Under the pieces are notes generated by a model, which was not told the DNA's origin, searched no databases, and worked only from the letters and a program-made list of their open reading frames with translations. The position numbers and the translations under genes were made by a program. Positions 16,917-26,300 of a DNA stretch of 33,403 nt are shown here, in pieces (the stretch's first letter is position 1; each line of letters begins with the position of its first letter). Source of the stretch: Eubacterium sp. (GTDB lineage: Bacteria > Bacillota > Clostridia > Lachnospirales > Lachnospiraceae); assembly GCA_024698965.1 (NCBI GenBank), contig JAILQM010000053.1, positions 1-33,403 of the forward strand, written 5' to 3'.

Positions 16917-17612
16917 TTAATATTCAACGTCTGTCTTAAGGTCATCAGCTACGATGAACTCAGCATCTGTGTTATCTTTAATATTCTGAAGATCGTATCC
17001 TTCACGAATCTCCTTTAAGTACATTTTTCCGTCGATGAATTCAAATACGCAACGCTCTGTTACAACGTGTGTAACCTGGCCCTTGCATGTAAGAGGAAGT
17101 GTGCACTGCTTAAGAAGCTTTGGCTCACCCTTCTTTGTACAATGTGTTGTCATAACGATAACTTTCTTTGCCTGGCAAAGATCCATTGCTCCACCCATTC
17201 CGGCGAACTTACCAGGTGTGAACCAGTTAGCAAGATCTCCTTCCTGAGAAACTTCAAATGCACCAAGTACTGTAGCGGCAAGATGTCCACCACGAATGAT
17301 AGCATATGACATAGCGTGTGACATTACCATTGCTCCCGGTACAGGAAGGAAAGGAATACCACCGGCATTAACGAAAGACTCAAGCTGAGTTCTTTCAGGG
17401 ATTGTAGGATCTGTACGGCTAACCTGCTCGCCTACACCTACGCATCCGTTTTCTGTATGTACAAGAACACCGTCAGCAACGTTGTTAGCAACGAGAAGAG
17501 GTGCACCGATACCAAGGTTAATTACATCGCCCGGCTCGAAGAATTTAGCAATTCTTCTGGCCATAGCTTCTTTATCATTCAGGGTCTGTCCTGATCCATG
17601 GCTCATCTCCAT
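16917..17612 (-). CDS. CoA-transferase family I, subunit B (AtoA/CtfB-like)
   Basis: 231 residues. The catalytic glutamate of family I CoA-transferases is Glu54 in VHTENGCVGVG; it forms the acyl-glutamyl and glutamyl-CoA intermediates. Further family blocks are GDVINLGIGAP (28-38), GGAMDL and KVIVMTTHCTKKGEPKLL. With subunit A it moves CoA from a donor such as acetyl-CoA to a carboxylic acid, activating it without direct ATP cost. The start overlaps the translation zone of subunit A: only one base separates the A stop from this ATG, and GGAGG lies inside the A gene, so the two are translationally coupled as expected for a 1:1 complex. Confidence 0.93.
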   Translation of the reverse strand: MEMSHGSGQTLNDKEAMARRIAKFFEPGDVINLGIGAPLLVANNVADGVLVHTENGCVGVGEQVSRTDPTIPERTQLESFVNAGGIPFLPVPGAMVMSHAMSYAIIRGGHLAATVLGAFEVSQEGDLANWFTPGKFAGMGGAMDLCQAKKVIVMTTHCTKKGEPKLLKQCTLPLTCKGQVTHVVTERCVFEFIDGKMYLKEIREGYDLQNIKDNTDAEFIVADDLKTDVEY

Positions 17613-17613
17613 A

Positions 17614-18288
17614 TTAGATATACCTCCTCTGCTCGTCTAAAATCATGTTTACGAATACACCAGGTGTTCTGACTGTATCCATAGGAATCTCTTCAATGTC
17701 ACAAATGTGGTCAGCCTGAACGATTGTGCAGTCAGCAGCCATAGCCATTGTTGAGTTGTAGTTATCCATGTTTCCTCTGTATGTAAGGTTACCGAAGATA
17801 TCAGCTCTTCTTGCACGTACAAGTGCGATGTCAGCGTGAAGAGGTGTCTCGATAAACCAGTCTTTTCCGTCAACAGTTACAGTCTGTCTTTCTTTTGTGA
17901 ATTCACAGCCTGTTCCCATACCTGCACGAAGAAGAATTCCGCCTGCTCCTACACCGCCGCAACGAATCTTCTCAACGAGAGTTCCCTGTGGTGTGATGTG
18001 AAGTTTGAATTTACCTTCTTTTGCAAGCTCACCGAACTCAGGGTTGAGTCCTACGTGTGAGTGCCAGCACTCTTTTACAATGCCTGCGTGGTAGAATCTA
18101 CCCTGGCAAATATCCGGATCTCCGGCATCGTTTGATATTAATGTGATATCTTTAACTCCGCTTTCGAGTACAAGATCGATAAGCTCACGCGGTACACCTG
18201 AGCAAGCGAAGCCGCCAACCATAAGAGTCATTCCGTCAAAGAACTTTGACATAATATCCTCTCTGGAGGCAAGTTTGTTGTTCATCAT
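17614..18288 (-). CDS. CoA-transferase family I, subunit A (AtoD/CtfA-like)
   Basis: 224 residues. Typical blocks of the alpha subunit: DGMTLMVGGFACSGVP (19-34), LISNDAGDP, a PQGTLVEKIRCGG segment, GGILLRAGMGTGCE, ADIALVRARRADIFGNL and the C-terminal TPGVFVN. It resembles acetoacetate/butyrate:acetyl-CoA transferases. ACSG instead of the more usual glycine-rich turn in the first block, and several other pocket changes, leave the acid substrate open. It is followed by subunit B after one base. A 188-bp gap to SDR2 holds a weak promoter and an inverted repeat, so this gene may head its own transcript. Confidence 0.93.
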   Translation of the reverse strand: MMNNKLASREDIMSKFFDGMTLMVGGFACSGVPRELIDLVLESGVKDITLISNDAGDPDICQGRFYHAGIVKECWHSHVGLNPEFGELAKEGKFKLHITPQGTLVEKIRCGGVGAGGILLRAGMGTGCEFTKERQTVTVDGKDWFIETPLHADIALVRARRADIFGNLTYRGNMDNYNSTMAMAADCTIVQADHICDIEEIPMDTVRTPGVFVNMILDEQRRYI

Positions 18289-18315
18289 AATTTTTGCGTC
18301 TCCTTTTATTTTTAT

Positions 18316-18346
18316 ATTATAACTTTTGTTAAAAAGCTATTTGCAA
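18316..18346 (-). promoter_or_regulatory. Possible promoter of the CoA-transferase unit
   Basis: Minus strand: TTGCAA (18346-18341), a long 19-base spacer, TATAAT (18321-18316), then AAAGGAG before the ATG. The hexamers are good but the spacer is long. An inverted repeat, TAGGA-N5-TCCTA (18358-18372), lies just upstream of the -35. Confidence 0.4.
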
Positions 18347-18476
18347 TTTTATCATTTTAGGAGTATATCCTATACGGCAAAAAACGGCTGCAACGGCAGA
18401 AAGCATATAACTCCCCGCCCCCGCAGTCATTTTATAGTAGTTTTTATAATGCTTATTGTTAAGCTTTAAGCACTTC

Positions 18477-19283
18477 TTAGCCCTTGCAAAGAAGTCCACC
18501 ATCAGGATAGAGAACCTGACCTGTGTGATAGCATGAAGCTTCTGAGCAAAGATATACAGCTGCTCCAACGATATCTTCAGGCTTAGCCATTCTTCCGAGT
18601 GGGTGATCAGCAGGAATAGAAACTTCCTGAGCCTGCTTTGGAACGATCTTCTCCATCATAGGAGTAAGTGTTACTGTAGGTCCAATACCGTTAACTGTTA
18701 CTTCAGGAGCAAGCTCTGTAGCACACTGCTTGATGATGCTTGTAAGAGCTCCCTTTGTAGCACAGTAACCAGCGTTTCCGCCGCCCGGGAATGTAGCGAT
18801 CTGATCACGTACAGATGTTACGTCTACGATCTTTCCATATCCCTTCTCTTTAAAGTGCTTTCCAAATACTTTGTTGCAAACGAATACTGAGCGAACGTTT
18901 GTCTGAAGCATAGCGTCGAAATCAGCCATGTCAAAGTCAACAACATCATGCTTACGGTTGAATCCCTGTGAGCAAACAAGAATCTGGCAGTCACCAAACT
19001 TCTTAAGTGTCTCAGCGAGAACATTCTCAACCTGGCTGTCTACTGTTGCATCACATACAACATAGTCAACCTTAGCACCGTTATCAGCGTGTGCCTCGAT
19101 TTCCTTTACTGCTGCCTGAAGCTTCTCTTCTCCACGGCTAGCGATTACTACGTTAGCACCGAAAGCTACAAGTCCTTTAGCGATTGCCTCGCCAAGTCCG
19201 CCTGCGCCACCGAAAACTACTGCTGTTTTTCCGTCCATTCTGAACATATTTGTCAGATTCTCAGGTACAAATCCAGTTGCCAT
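18477..19283 (-). CDS. Atypical short-chain dehydrogenase/reductase (SDR2)
   Basis: 268 residues. The Rossmann fold is present, but motifs deviate: the cofactor loop is GGAGGLG (25-31) without the usual leading Thr, Ser-Arg (49-50) after the second strand suggests NADP(H), and the structural NNAG is replaced by CSQG (104-107). The catalytic Ser157, Tyr173 and Lys177 (YCATK) are kept, so it is likely active. The C-terminal PDGG is normal. It resembles gluconate 5-dehydrogenase-like SDRs in general plan, and it has eight cysteines. A strong promoter lies upstream, making this the first gene of the large minus-strand set leading into the CoA-transferase. GGAGG precedes the ATG. Confidence 0.85.
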   Translation of the reverse strand: MATGFVPENLTNMFRMDGKTAVVFGGAGGLGEAIAKGLVAFGANVVIASRGEEKLQAAVKEIEAHADNGAKVDYVVCDATVDSQVENVLAETLKKFGDCQILVCSQGFNRKHDVVDFDMADFDAMLQTNVRSVFVCNKVFGKHFKEKGYGKIVDVTSVRDQIATFPGGGNAGYCATKGALTSIIKQCATELAPEVTVNGIGPTVTLTPMMEKIVPKQAQEVSIPADHPLGRMAKPEDIVGAAVYLCSEASCYHTGQVLYPDGGLLCKG

Positions 19284-19329
19284 TGTTTATTTACCTCCTA
19301 AAACTTTATTGTTTTTAAAATACTAATAC

Positions 19330-19359
19330 ATTGTATAAAAAATTTTAGTAATTTGTCAA
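19330..19359 (-). promoter_or_regulatory. Strong SigA-type promoter of SDR2
   Basis: Minus strand: perfect TTGACA (19359-19354), then TACAAT (19335-19330) at 18 bases or TATACA at 16. It has the best -35 in the window. Confidence 0.65.
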
Positions 19360-19374
19360 GGTTTTAGCAATTGT
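19343..19374. repeat. Direct repeat TTTTAG(T/C)AATT flanking the SDR2 -35
   Basis: Copies at 19343-19356 (TTTTAGTAATTTGT) and 19362-19374 (TTTTAGCAATTGT) start 19 bp apart, about two helical turns. They bracket the TTGACA element, an arrangement fitting a regulator that binds as a tandem dimer. The regulator is unknown. Confidence 0.45.
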
Positions 19375-19389
19375 TTTTATGTATTGCAA

Positions 19390-19992
19390 TCAGATTAATT
19401 CCGCATAAGCCAAAATAACGCTTACACAGCCCTCGACTCCTATTTTTCCGCTATCCAAACACAGGTCGTAATTCTTTGCGTCACCCCATCTGTTTTCCGT
19501 GTAATAGTTGTAATATCCGGCTCTCGCCTTATCTATTCTTTTCATCTCTGCAGCCGCACTTTTCTCACCGACTCCGGCCCTTTTGCATATCCTCTCAATT
19601 CTTATCTGCGGATCTGCGGTAATAAACACATTTACGATATTGTCGTATTCTCTCAGTGCAAAATCGGAGCATCTGCCGACTATAACACAGCTTTTGTTTT
19701 CGGACGCCACCTTCTGTATGGTCTGCATCTGCGCAAGATTTGCCTGCATCGATATAGGCATCGTCTCTCCGAACATCGGAAAATTGCCCATAGCCATTGA
19801 ATAAAGAGTATTTTTTACAGGCTGCTCATCAAAGGTTTCAAAGATTTTCTCCGTGTACTCGCTCTCTTTTGCCGCCTCAACAAGAAGCTCTTTGTCATAA
19901 AAAGGTATTCCGAGTTTCTTTGCAAGAAGCTCTCCGACCTCTCTTCCGCCGCTTCCAAAGCTTCGTCCTATTGTAAAAATAATATCTTTCAT
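19390..19992 (-). CDS. Cytidylate kinase-like family protein
   Basis: 200 residues. The N-terminal GRSFGSGGREVGELLAKKLG segment is the modified P-loop of the cytidylate kinase-like (PF13189-type) family, followed by YDKELL and later VGRCSDF and a lid-like stretch with RIERICKRAGV. True Cmk has a GPAGAGK-type loop, so this is a divergent relative whose substrate is unknown. It is the last gene of the minus-strand operon after the DUF2225 gene, 35 bases downstream, with AAAGGAGG before the ATG. The following intergenic DNA holds the SDR2 promoter; I see no clear terminator. Confidence 0.8.
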   Translation of the reverse strand: MKDIIFTIGRSFGSGGREVGELLAKKLGIPFYDKELLVEAAKESEYTEKIFETFDEQPVKNTLYSMAMGNFPMFGETMPISMQANLAQMQTIQKVASENKSCVIVGRCSDFALREYDNIVNVFITADPQIRIERICKRAGVGEKSAAAEMKRIDKARAGYYNYYTENRWGDAKNYDLCLDSGKIGVEGCVSVILAYAELI

Positions 19993-20027
19993 CCCATAAC
20001 CTCCTTTAACCCGCCGGTTTAAATCCT

Positions 20028-20798
20028 CTAAGCCTCTTCCTTTTCACGAATGGCACCAAGGATTTTGTCTTTAATATCAAGGGCTTTGTTTTTAACCCTG
20101 CTGTTTACGTATTTATCCGTTATAACTCTCGAAATAAGCTTCGCCGCGTCCTCATAGTTCCCGATTTCATAGGCAAGCGCCGCCATGAGATACTCGGTTG
20201 TAGTCATATCCATTCCGATAAAAGGAGGCACTTCTTCAGCCATGGCCGTAACAAAGCCGTCGTAAGCCATTTTAAGATGCTCTCTTTCTGTGTTTATGCA
20301 CTCCATAACTTCGGCACCGTTAACCGGAGCTTCTTCTTTTGCGACTCTTTCTTCATCTTCAGCCGTAAGAAGCTCTCTTTTTCCACGCCAAAGCCACGCG
20401 ATAACGAGTGCCGTATACGCTTTCTCACTCATCTTCGCGCGTTTTACCATGGCCGTAAGAAGTGCCATCTTGTGCATTTTTATTGCGTCATCATAGGAAT
20501 ATGTTTCGAGAGGTTCCTCAGCTTTAGGCACAAAGTTTGCCTGAATCTGTTCTTTTACCAGTTTTCTCTGAGGCCTTAAGATTTCGTCAAAAGTCCTGCT
20601 GAGCGCGGTGTATCCGCATACAGGGCATGAATATGCCCCGTATTTTAACGAATCAAAACCGTTTGTATTACGGGGTCTTAAATCCATGTCAGACTCCGTT
20701 CTTACAACCTTTCCGCTTTTTAAGGCAAGAACCTGAATCTTTGCCTCGCAGACAGGACACTTAATGTTTTTCTTTAGTAAATAGTCCTTCTCTTCCAT
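20028..20798 (-). CDS. DUF2225 family protein
   Basis: 256 residues, soluble. The first 65 residues carry two CxxC pairs (Cys14/17 and Cys58/61) that can bind zinc, with SGKVVRTESDMDLRPR between them. The rest is helical and TPR-like, ending in Lys/Glu-rich helices. This pattern matches DUF2225, a Firmicutes family of unknown function. It lies 20 bases after glnS with a strong GGAGGGGG upstream, so it is translated from the same transcript. The sequence gives no direct clue to its function. Confidence 0.75.
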   Translation of the reverse strand: MEEKDYLLKKNIKCPVCEAKIQVLALKSGKVVRTESDMDLRPRNTNGFDSLKYGAYSCPVCGYTALSRTFDEILRPQRKLVKEQIQANFVPKAEEPLETYSYDDAIKMHKMALLTAMVKRAKMSEKAYTALVIAWLWRGKRELLTAEDEERVAKEEAPVNGAEVMECINTEREHLKMAYDGFVTAMAEEVPPFIGMDMTTTEYLMAALAYEIGNYEDAAKLISRVITDKYVNSRVKNKALDIKDKILGAIREKEEA

Positions 20799-20818
20799 CG
20801 CAGTTTCCCCCTCCGATC

Positions 20819-22489
20819 TTATTTATCGGTCGGCAATTTAAACGAGCTTTTAAGCGAAACAATGCGGTTAAATACCATATGTTCCCTGCTCGAATCTTTG
20901 CTGTCAATATTAAAGAATCCCGTTCTTACAAACTGGAACCTTTCCCCGTTCTCAGCTTCCTTTACAGAAGGCTCTACATAGCATTCTTTAAGTATTGTAA
21001 GAGAGTTAGGATTAACATTAACATTTCCTTCCTCATTATAAACCCCGAGTTCTTCATCCACAAGATTTTCGTAGAGTCTTACCTCAGCCTTAACAGCCGT
21101 CTCTGCGTTTACCCAGTGAATAGTGCCCTTAACCTTTCTTCCGTCAGGCGAGTTTCCGCCCTTTGAAGCAGGATCGTAGGTGCAGTGAACCGCAGTGATA
21201 TTTCCGTCCTCGTCTTTTTCAAAGCTTTCACATTTAACAAAATAAGCGTTCATAAATCTGACTTCGTTTCCCGGGAAGAGTCTGAAATACTTCTTTGGAG
21301 GCTCTTCCATGAAATCATCTCCGCTTATATAAAGTTCTCTTGAAAACGGCACCTGTCTTGTGCCGAGCTCTTCATTTTCGAGATTGTTCGGAATCTCAAG
21401 CATCTCTGTCTGTCCCTCCGGATAGTTGTCAATCACAACCTTTATCGGATTAAGGGCAGCCATAACTCTTTTAGCCTTAAACTTAAGATCTTCTCTTATG
21501 CAGTACTCAAGCATCGCATAATCAACAGAAGCATTGCTCTTTGAAATGCCGCAGAGTTTTACAAAGTTTTTAATGGACTCAGGAGTAAAGCCCCTTCTTC
21601 TTAAAGCCGCAATGCTGACAAGTCTCGGATCGTCCCATCCGTCAACAGTGCCTTCCTCAACAAGCTTTTTGATATATCTTTTTCCGGTTACCACGTTTGT
21701 AAGATAGAGCTTTGCAAACTCAATCTGCTTAGGGAATCCTTCAGGCTCATCCTTAAAACCGCAGTTAATTACAACCCAGTCGTAAAGCGGTCTGTGGTCT
21801 TCAAATTCGAGTGTACAGATAGAATGTGTGATGCCCTCGAACGCATCCTCTAAAGGATGAGCAAAATCATACATTGGATAGATGCACCACTTATCTCCCG
21901 TATTATGGTGAGTCATTCTCGCAACTCTGTATAAAATCGGATCTCTCATGTTGATATTAGGGCTCGCCATATCAATTTTAGCTCTTAAAACGCAGGCTCC
22001 GTCCTCAAACTCTCCGTTTTTCATCTTCTCGAAAAGTTCTAAATTTTCTTCTACGCTTCTCTCGCGGTACGGGCTGTTTTTGCCCGGCTCAGTAAGCGTT
22101 CCTCTGTACTCTCTTATCTCGTCTGCCGAAAGAGAGCATACATAAGCTTTGCCGTCTTTAATGAGTTTTACGGCGCACTCATACATTCTGTCAAAATAAT
22201 TTGACGCATATAAAACAGAGTCGAATTTGGCTCCGAGCCACTCTACATCTTTTCTTATAGACTCGGTAAATTCAACGTCTTCTTTTGTCGGATTTGTATC
22301 ATCAAAACGGAAGTGAAACTCCCCGCCGTACTCCTCTGCAAGCCCGTAGTTTAAAAGTATGGACTTTGCGTGGCCTATATGAAGATAGCCATTCGGTTCG
22401 GGCGGAAAACGGGTGATTACTTTTTTGCATCTTCCCTCTTTTATGTCTTTGTCAATAATGTTTTCAATAAAATTTCTTGATTCTTCCAT
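20819..22489 (-). CDS. glnS: Glutamine-tRNA ligase
   Basis: 556 residues, similar to bacterial GlnRS (about 550). Class I signature [12 protein letters not shown] (29-40), the GlnRS/GluRS fold with FDDTNP (62-67), and the long two-barrel C-terminal anticodon-binding part are present. The [20 protein letters not shown] block is typical of GlnRS and not of bacterial GluRS. The second signature is degenerate: VVTGKR (266-271) where VMSKR is usual. The enzyme charges tRNA-Gln directly in the cytosol. It sits in the middle of the activase-rhomboid-glnS-DUF2225 operon; AAAGGAA precedes the ATG. Confidence 0.95.
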   Translation of the reverse strand: MEESRNFIENIIDKDIKEGRCKKVITRFPPEPNGYLHIGHAKSILLNYGLAEEYGGEFHFRFDDTNPTKEDVEFTESIRKDVEWLGAKFDSVLYASNYFDRMYECAVKLIKDGKAYVCSLSADEIREYRGTLTEPGKNSPYRERSVEENLELFEKMKNGEFEDGACVLRAKIDMASPNINMRDPILYRVARMTHHNTGDKWCIYPMYDFAHPLEDAFEGITHSICTLEFEDHRPLYDWVVINCGFKDEPEGFPKQIEFAKLYLTNVVTGKRYIKKLVEEGTVDGWDDPRLVSIAALRRRGFTPESIKNFVKLCGISKSNASVDYAMLEYCIREDLKFKAKRVMAALNPIKVVIDNYPEGQTEMLEIPNNLENEELGTRQVPFSRELYISGDDFMEEPPKKYFRLFPGNEVRFMNAYFVKCESFEKDEDGNITAVHCTYDPASKGGNSPDGRKVKGTIHWVNAETAVKAEVRLYENLVDEELGVYNEEGNVNVNPNSLTILKECYVEPSVKEAENGERFQFVRTGFFNIDSKDSSREHMVFNRIVSLKSSFKLPTDK

Positions 22490-22504
22490 TTTAGTATTCC
22501 TTTT

Positions 22505-23380
22505 CTATTTATGTATATGAGTAAATAAGTGATCCTGACAATATTCGTAGTTGCCGTTGCATTTTGAGCAGAATCTAAACTGCAAATCATCTCCGTCAAG
22601 CTCTGTTCTTCCGCAGATTGCGCATTTATGCTTTGTTATTTTGCCCGACGAACTTTTATTTACCCTGTTTGCAGATGAATTAACGCCGGCCTTCCACTCC
22701 ATTTTTCTCTTAGCCTGCTTATAGGCATTTTTAGGATTAACGTTTCCTATGCGCAGAAGGTAAAGCATAATCACAAGGTTAATAAGAGATGCAACTATCG
22801 AAACAATCATAAATACAGCGCCGTACTTTATGCCATTGAAAAGATCCCATGCCATAAATGCAAGGTCTATAAGTGCGGCCCACTTGAATTTTATCGGAAT
22901 GATAAAGCAAAGCCTTACTTCCATCTCCGGGTAACATGCCGCCACCGCAAGGAAGGTAGAAAGCGTTATATAATACGTGTTCATATAGCTGAAATACGGA
23001 ACGCTTATTCCGAAAAGCATGGCTCCGTAAACAACAACAAACGATAAGACCACGGTAACTATCAGTCCGTTGAAAATAAAGAAATTGTACCTAAACGTTC
23101 CCCATGACTGCTCAAGCATGGTTCCGAACTGCCAGAAAATAAAAAGCATGAGCATCGTCATCAAAGGTCCGGATGTAACCGGAGGAACTAAAATCCAGGC
23201 CACAAGCCTCCATATCTGTCCGGCCATTACAAGTCTCGGATCAAACACAAAATAAGGTCCTATGTTTGCAAATATCCCTGTTATATACAAAACATAATCA
23301 AATGCATACAGCATAATTATGTATTTTGTAAGATTCCGAATCGCATATCTTCCGATTTTTCTCTCTAATTTATAAAGCAT
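22505..23380 (-). CDS. Rhomboid-like membrane protein with C-terminal zinc ribbon, probably non-catalytic
   Basis: 291 residues from the ATG at 23380, set by GAGGT seven bases upstream; an ATG at 23395 overlaps the preceding gene and is less likely. About six membrane helices span residues 20-210. GQIWRLVAWILVPP and FIFWQFGTMLEQSWGTFRYN match the L1 region and second/third helices of rhomboid or derlin proteins. No GxSG serine or matching histidine is visible in the later helices, so it is probably a pseudoprotease. A basic linker (215-250) leads to a cytoplasmic metal site: CAIC (253, 256), CSKC (271, 274), then Cys281 and several His. It follows the activase by four bases and precedes glnS by 15, indicating tight co-expression. 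The role is unknown. Confidence 0.72.
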   Translation of the reverse strand: MLYKLERKIGRYAIRNLTKYIIMLYAFDYVLYITGIFANIGPYFVFDPRLVMAGQIWRLVAWILVPPVTSGPLMTMLMLFIFWQFGTMLEQSWGTFRYNFFIFNGLIVTVVLSFVVVYGAMLFGISVPYFSYMNTYYITLSTFLAVAACYPEMEVRLCFIIPIKFKWAALIDLAFMAWDLFNGIKYGAVFMIVSIVASLINLVIMLYLLRIGNVNPKNAYKQAKRKMEWKAGVNSSANRVNKSSSGKITKHKCAICGRTELDGDDLQFRFCSKCNGNYEYCQDHLFTHIHK

Positions 23381-23384
23381 ATAA

Positions 23385-26300
23385 CTACCTCGCATTTGAA
23401 AGCATGAGTTTAATACGGTTGAGCTGGTTTACCTCGCTTGCTCCCGGATCGTAGTCGATTGCGACAATGTTTGATTCCGGATACTCATGTCTTAATTTCT
23501 TTATTACACCCTTACCCACGATATGGTTAGGCAGGCATGCAAAAGGCTGTGTGCAGACAATGTTTGACGCACCGCCCTTAATAAGTTCTATCATCTCACC
23601 CGTGAGGAACCATCCTTCACCGGTCTGATTACCTAATGATACTATAGGTTCGGCATATCTAGCAAGTGTCTGAATATGTGCGGGCGGCTCAAAATGAACA
23701 CTGTTTTTAAACGCCTTTGTGGCCGGACTTCTCAGTAATTCAAGTCCTCTTATACCGAGGTTGCAAAGGAAGGCCGTCTTTTTACTCTTTCCAAGTTCTT
23801 TTGCCTTAAAGTTTGCATTGTAGAAGCAGTAGTTAAAAAAGTCGAGAAGGTCCGGTACTACGGCCTCTGCACCTTCTTTTTCAAGAAGTTCCACAAGATG
23901 ATTGTTTGCTCCCGGATGGAATTTTACAAGGATTTCTCCCACAACTCCAACCTTAGGCTTTTTGATGTCTTTTCTCGGCAGATTGTCGAATTCTCTTACA
24001 ATCTTTCTGCACATCTTTTTATACTCTCCGATAGTCGGAGCCTTTTTTCTTGCCAGAAGCTCGTTACACTCTTTTTTAAGCTTGTCGTGAAGAGCGTCGG
24101 CCGAGCCTTCTTCAAGCTCGTATGGTCTTGTCGCATAGAGACACTTCATAAATACGTCTCCCCAGACAAGTCCCATAACTCCTCTCTTTAAAAGAGGCCA
24201 TGTAATCTTAAATCCCGGGTTTCCTTCAAGTCCGGATAAGTTAAGCGAAATAACCGGTATATTTCCGTGTCCCGATTTTTCAAGCGCACGGCGGATAAAT
24301 CCGATATAGTTCGACGCTCTGCAGCCACCTCCGGTCTGGGTTATGATGATTGCAGTACGGTCGAGATTGTATTTTCCACTCATTACCTCTGTCATAATCT
24401 GGCCGATTGTAATAAGCGAAGGATAACAGGCATCGTTGTTTACATAGCGAAGTCCCATGTCCACAGCCTGTCTGTCGGATGCATCCGAAACCACAATATT
24501 AAAGCCTTCCGCATGGAATGCCGTCTCAATAAGGTCAAAATGTATAGGCGACATCTGAGGTGAAATAATGGTATATTTTTCCTCAAACATCTCCTCTGTA
24601 AACGGCTTTTTATCATAAGCCGCACTGACAATTTCTCTCTCTTCGCCCTTCTCCTCTTTTACGCGGATGGCCGCAAGCAAAGATCTGATACGGATTTTGG
24701 CCGCACCTAAGTTGTTTACCTCGTCAATCTTAAGGCAGGTATAAATCTTTCCGCTCTTTCTTAAAATATCGTTTACAGCGTCGGTCGTAACCGCATCAAG
24801 TCCGCAGCCGAATGAGTTAAGCTGAATAAGATCAAGGTTTTCCGTATTTTTTACAAAGTTTGCCGCAGCATAGAGTCTTGAGTGATACATCCACTGGTCA
24901 AGAACTATCATAGGTCTTTCGATTTCACCGAGATTAGATACCGAATCTTCGGTAAGTACGGCGATTCCGTAAGATGTAATAAGCTCAGGTATGCCGTGGT
25001 TAATCTCCGGATCGAGATGATAAGGTCGGCCCGCAAGAACTATTCCTTTTCTTCCGGTCTCCTCAAGATACTTAAGCACTTCGCGTCCTTTTTCCTGAAT
25101 GTCTTTTCTCTCGTTTGCCTGCTCTTTCCAGGCCGCTTTTACGGCTTCTTCCACCTCTGAAGAAGAGATGCCAAACTCTTTTCCGAACACTTCAACAAGC
25201 TTATCCGAGATTATCTCCTCGCTCTCAAACGAAAGGAAAGGATTCAAAAATCTCACCTTGCCCGAAGTAATCTCATCTACATTGTTTTTGATGTTCTCGC
25301 TGTAAGATGTGACGATCGGGCAGTTATAATGATTGTCCGAATCCGCAAATTCTTTCCTCTCATACGGCACTGAAGGGTAGAAAATAAAGTCCACATCCTT
25401 ATTTATAAGCCATGCGATATGCCCATGTGCAAGCTTTGCCGGATAACACTCCGACTCACTCGGGATAGATTCAATACCCATCTCATATATCTTTCTTCCT
25501 CCCGCCGGAGAAAGCACAACTCTGAATTTAAGTTCTGTAAAAAACGTAAACCAGAACGGATAATTTTCATAGAAATTAAGCACTCTCGGAATACCTACGG
25601 TTCCTCTTTCGGCATCCTTTATGCTAAGCGGCTTATATCCGAAAAGTCTCTTGTTTTTATATACAAAAAGGTTAGGAATCTCGGAAACCGTCTTTTCCTT
25701 TCCAAGTCCCTTCTCGCATCTGTTTCCGGTGATGAAACTTCTTCCGCCGGAGAAATTATTAATAGTAAGAATACATCTGTTTGTACATCCCTTACATCTT
25801 GAAAGCTTTGTCTCATAAGTAAGATTTTCTATCTCGTCAATAGAAAGCATGGACGATTTTACGCCCTCTTTATAGCGTTCTCTCGCAATAAGACCGCAGC
25901 CGAACGCGCCCATGATACCTGCGATATCCGGACGCACAACCTCAACTCCGGCAATCTTTTCAAACGAACGAAGTACGGCGTCATTGTAAAATGTACCGCC
26001 CTGCACAACGACATTTTTTCCGAGCTCTGAAGCGTCGGAGAGTTTGATTACCTTAAAGAGAGCATTCTTTATAACAGAATAAGCAAGGCCGGCCGAAATA
26101 TCCGCAACAGATGCGCCTTCTTTCTGAGCCTGCTTAACCTTAGAGTTCATAAACACCGTACATCTTGTTCCAAGGTCAATCGGATGCTTTGCAAAAAGAG
26201 CTTCCTTTGCAAAGTCCTGCACTGAGAAATTAAGCGACTTGGCAAAGGTCTCGATAAACGAGCCGCAGCCCGAAGAACATGCCTCGTTAAGCATAACCGA

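Noticed and set aside
18411..18424. GC-rich run in the gap after SDR2 as a terminator
   Set aside because: It does not fold with a matching arm and no T run follows on the minus strand; the nearby TGCTTA/TAAGCA hairpin also lacks a U tract.
11173..19283. Bile-acid 7-dehydroxylation (bai) operon
   Set aside because: SDRs, a CoA-transferase and an MFS carrier are reminiscent, but the transferase is family I (two subunits), and BaiE, BaiCD and BaiH-like proteins are absent.
21500..21560. SKS tripeptide (ISKSNASVD) in GlnRS as the KMSKS signature
   Set aside because: It aligns with the segment after the DDPR/RRRG block (VTKQD in E. coli GlnRS), which is downstream of the real signature position at VVTGKR.
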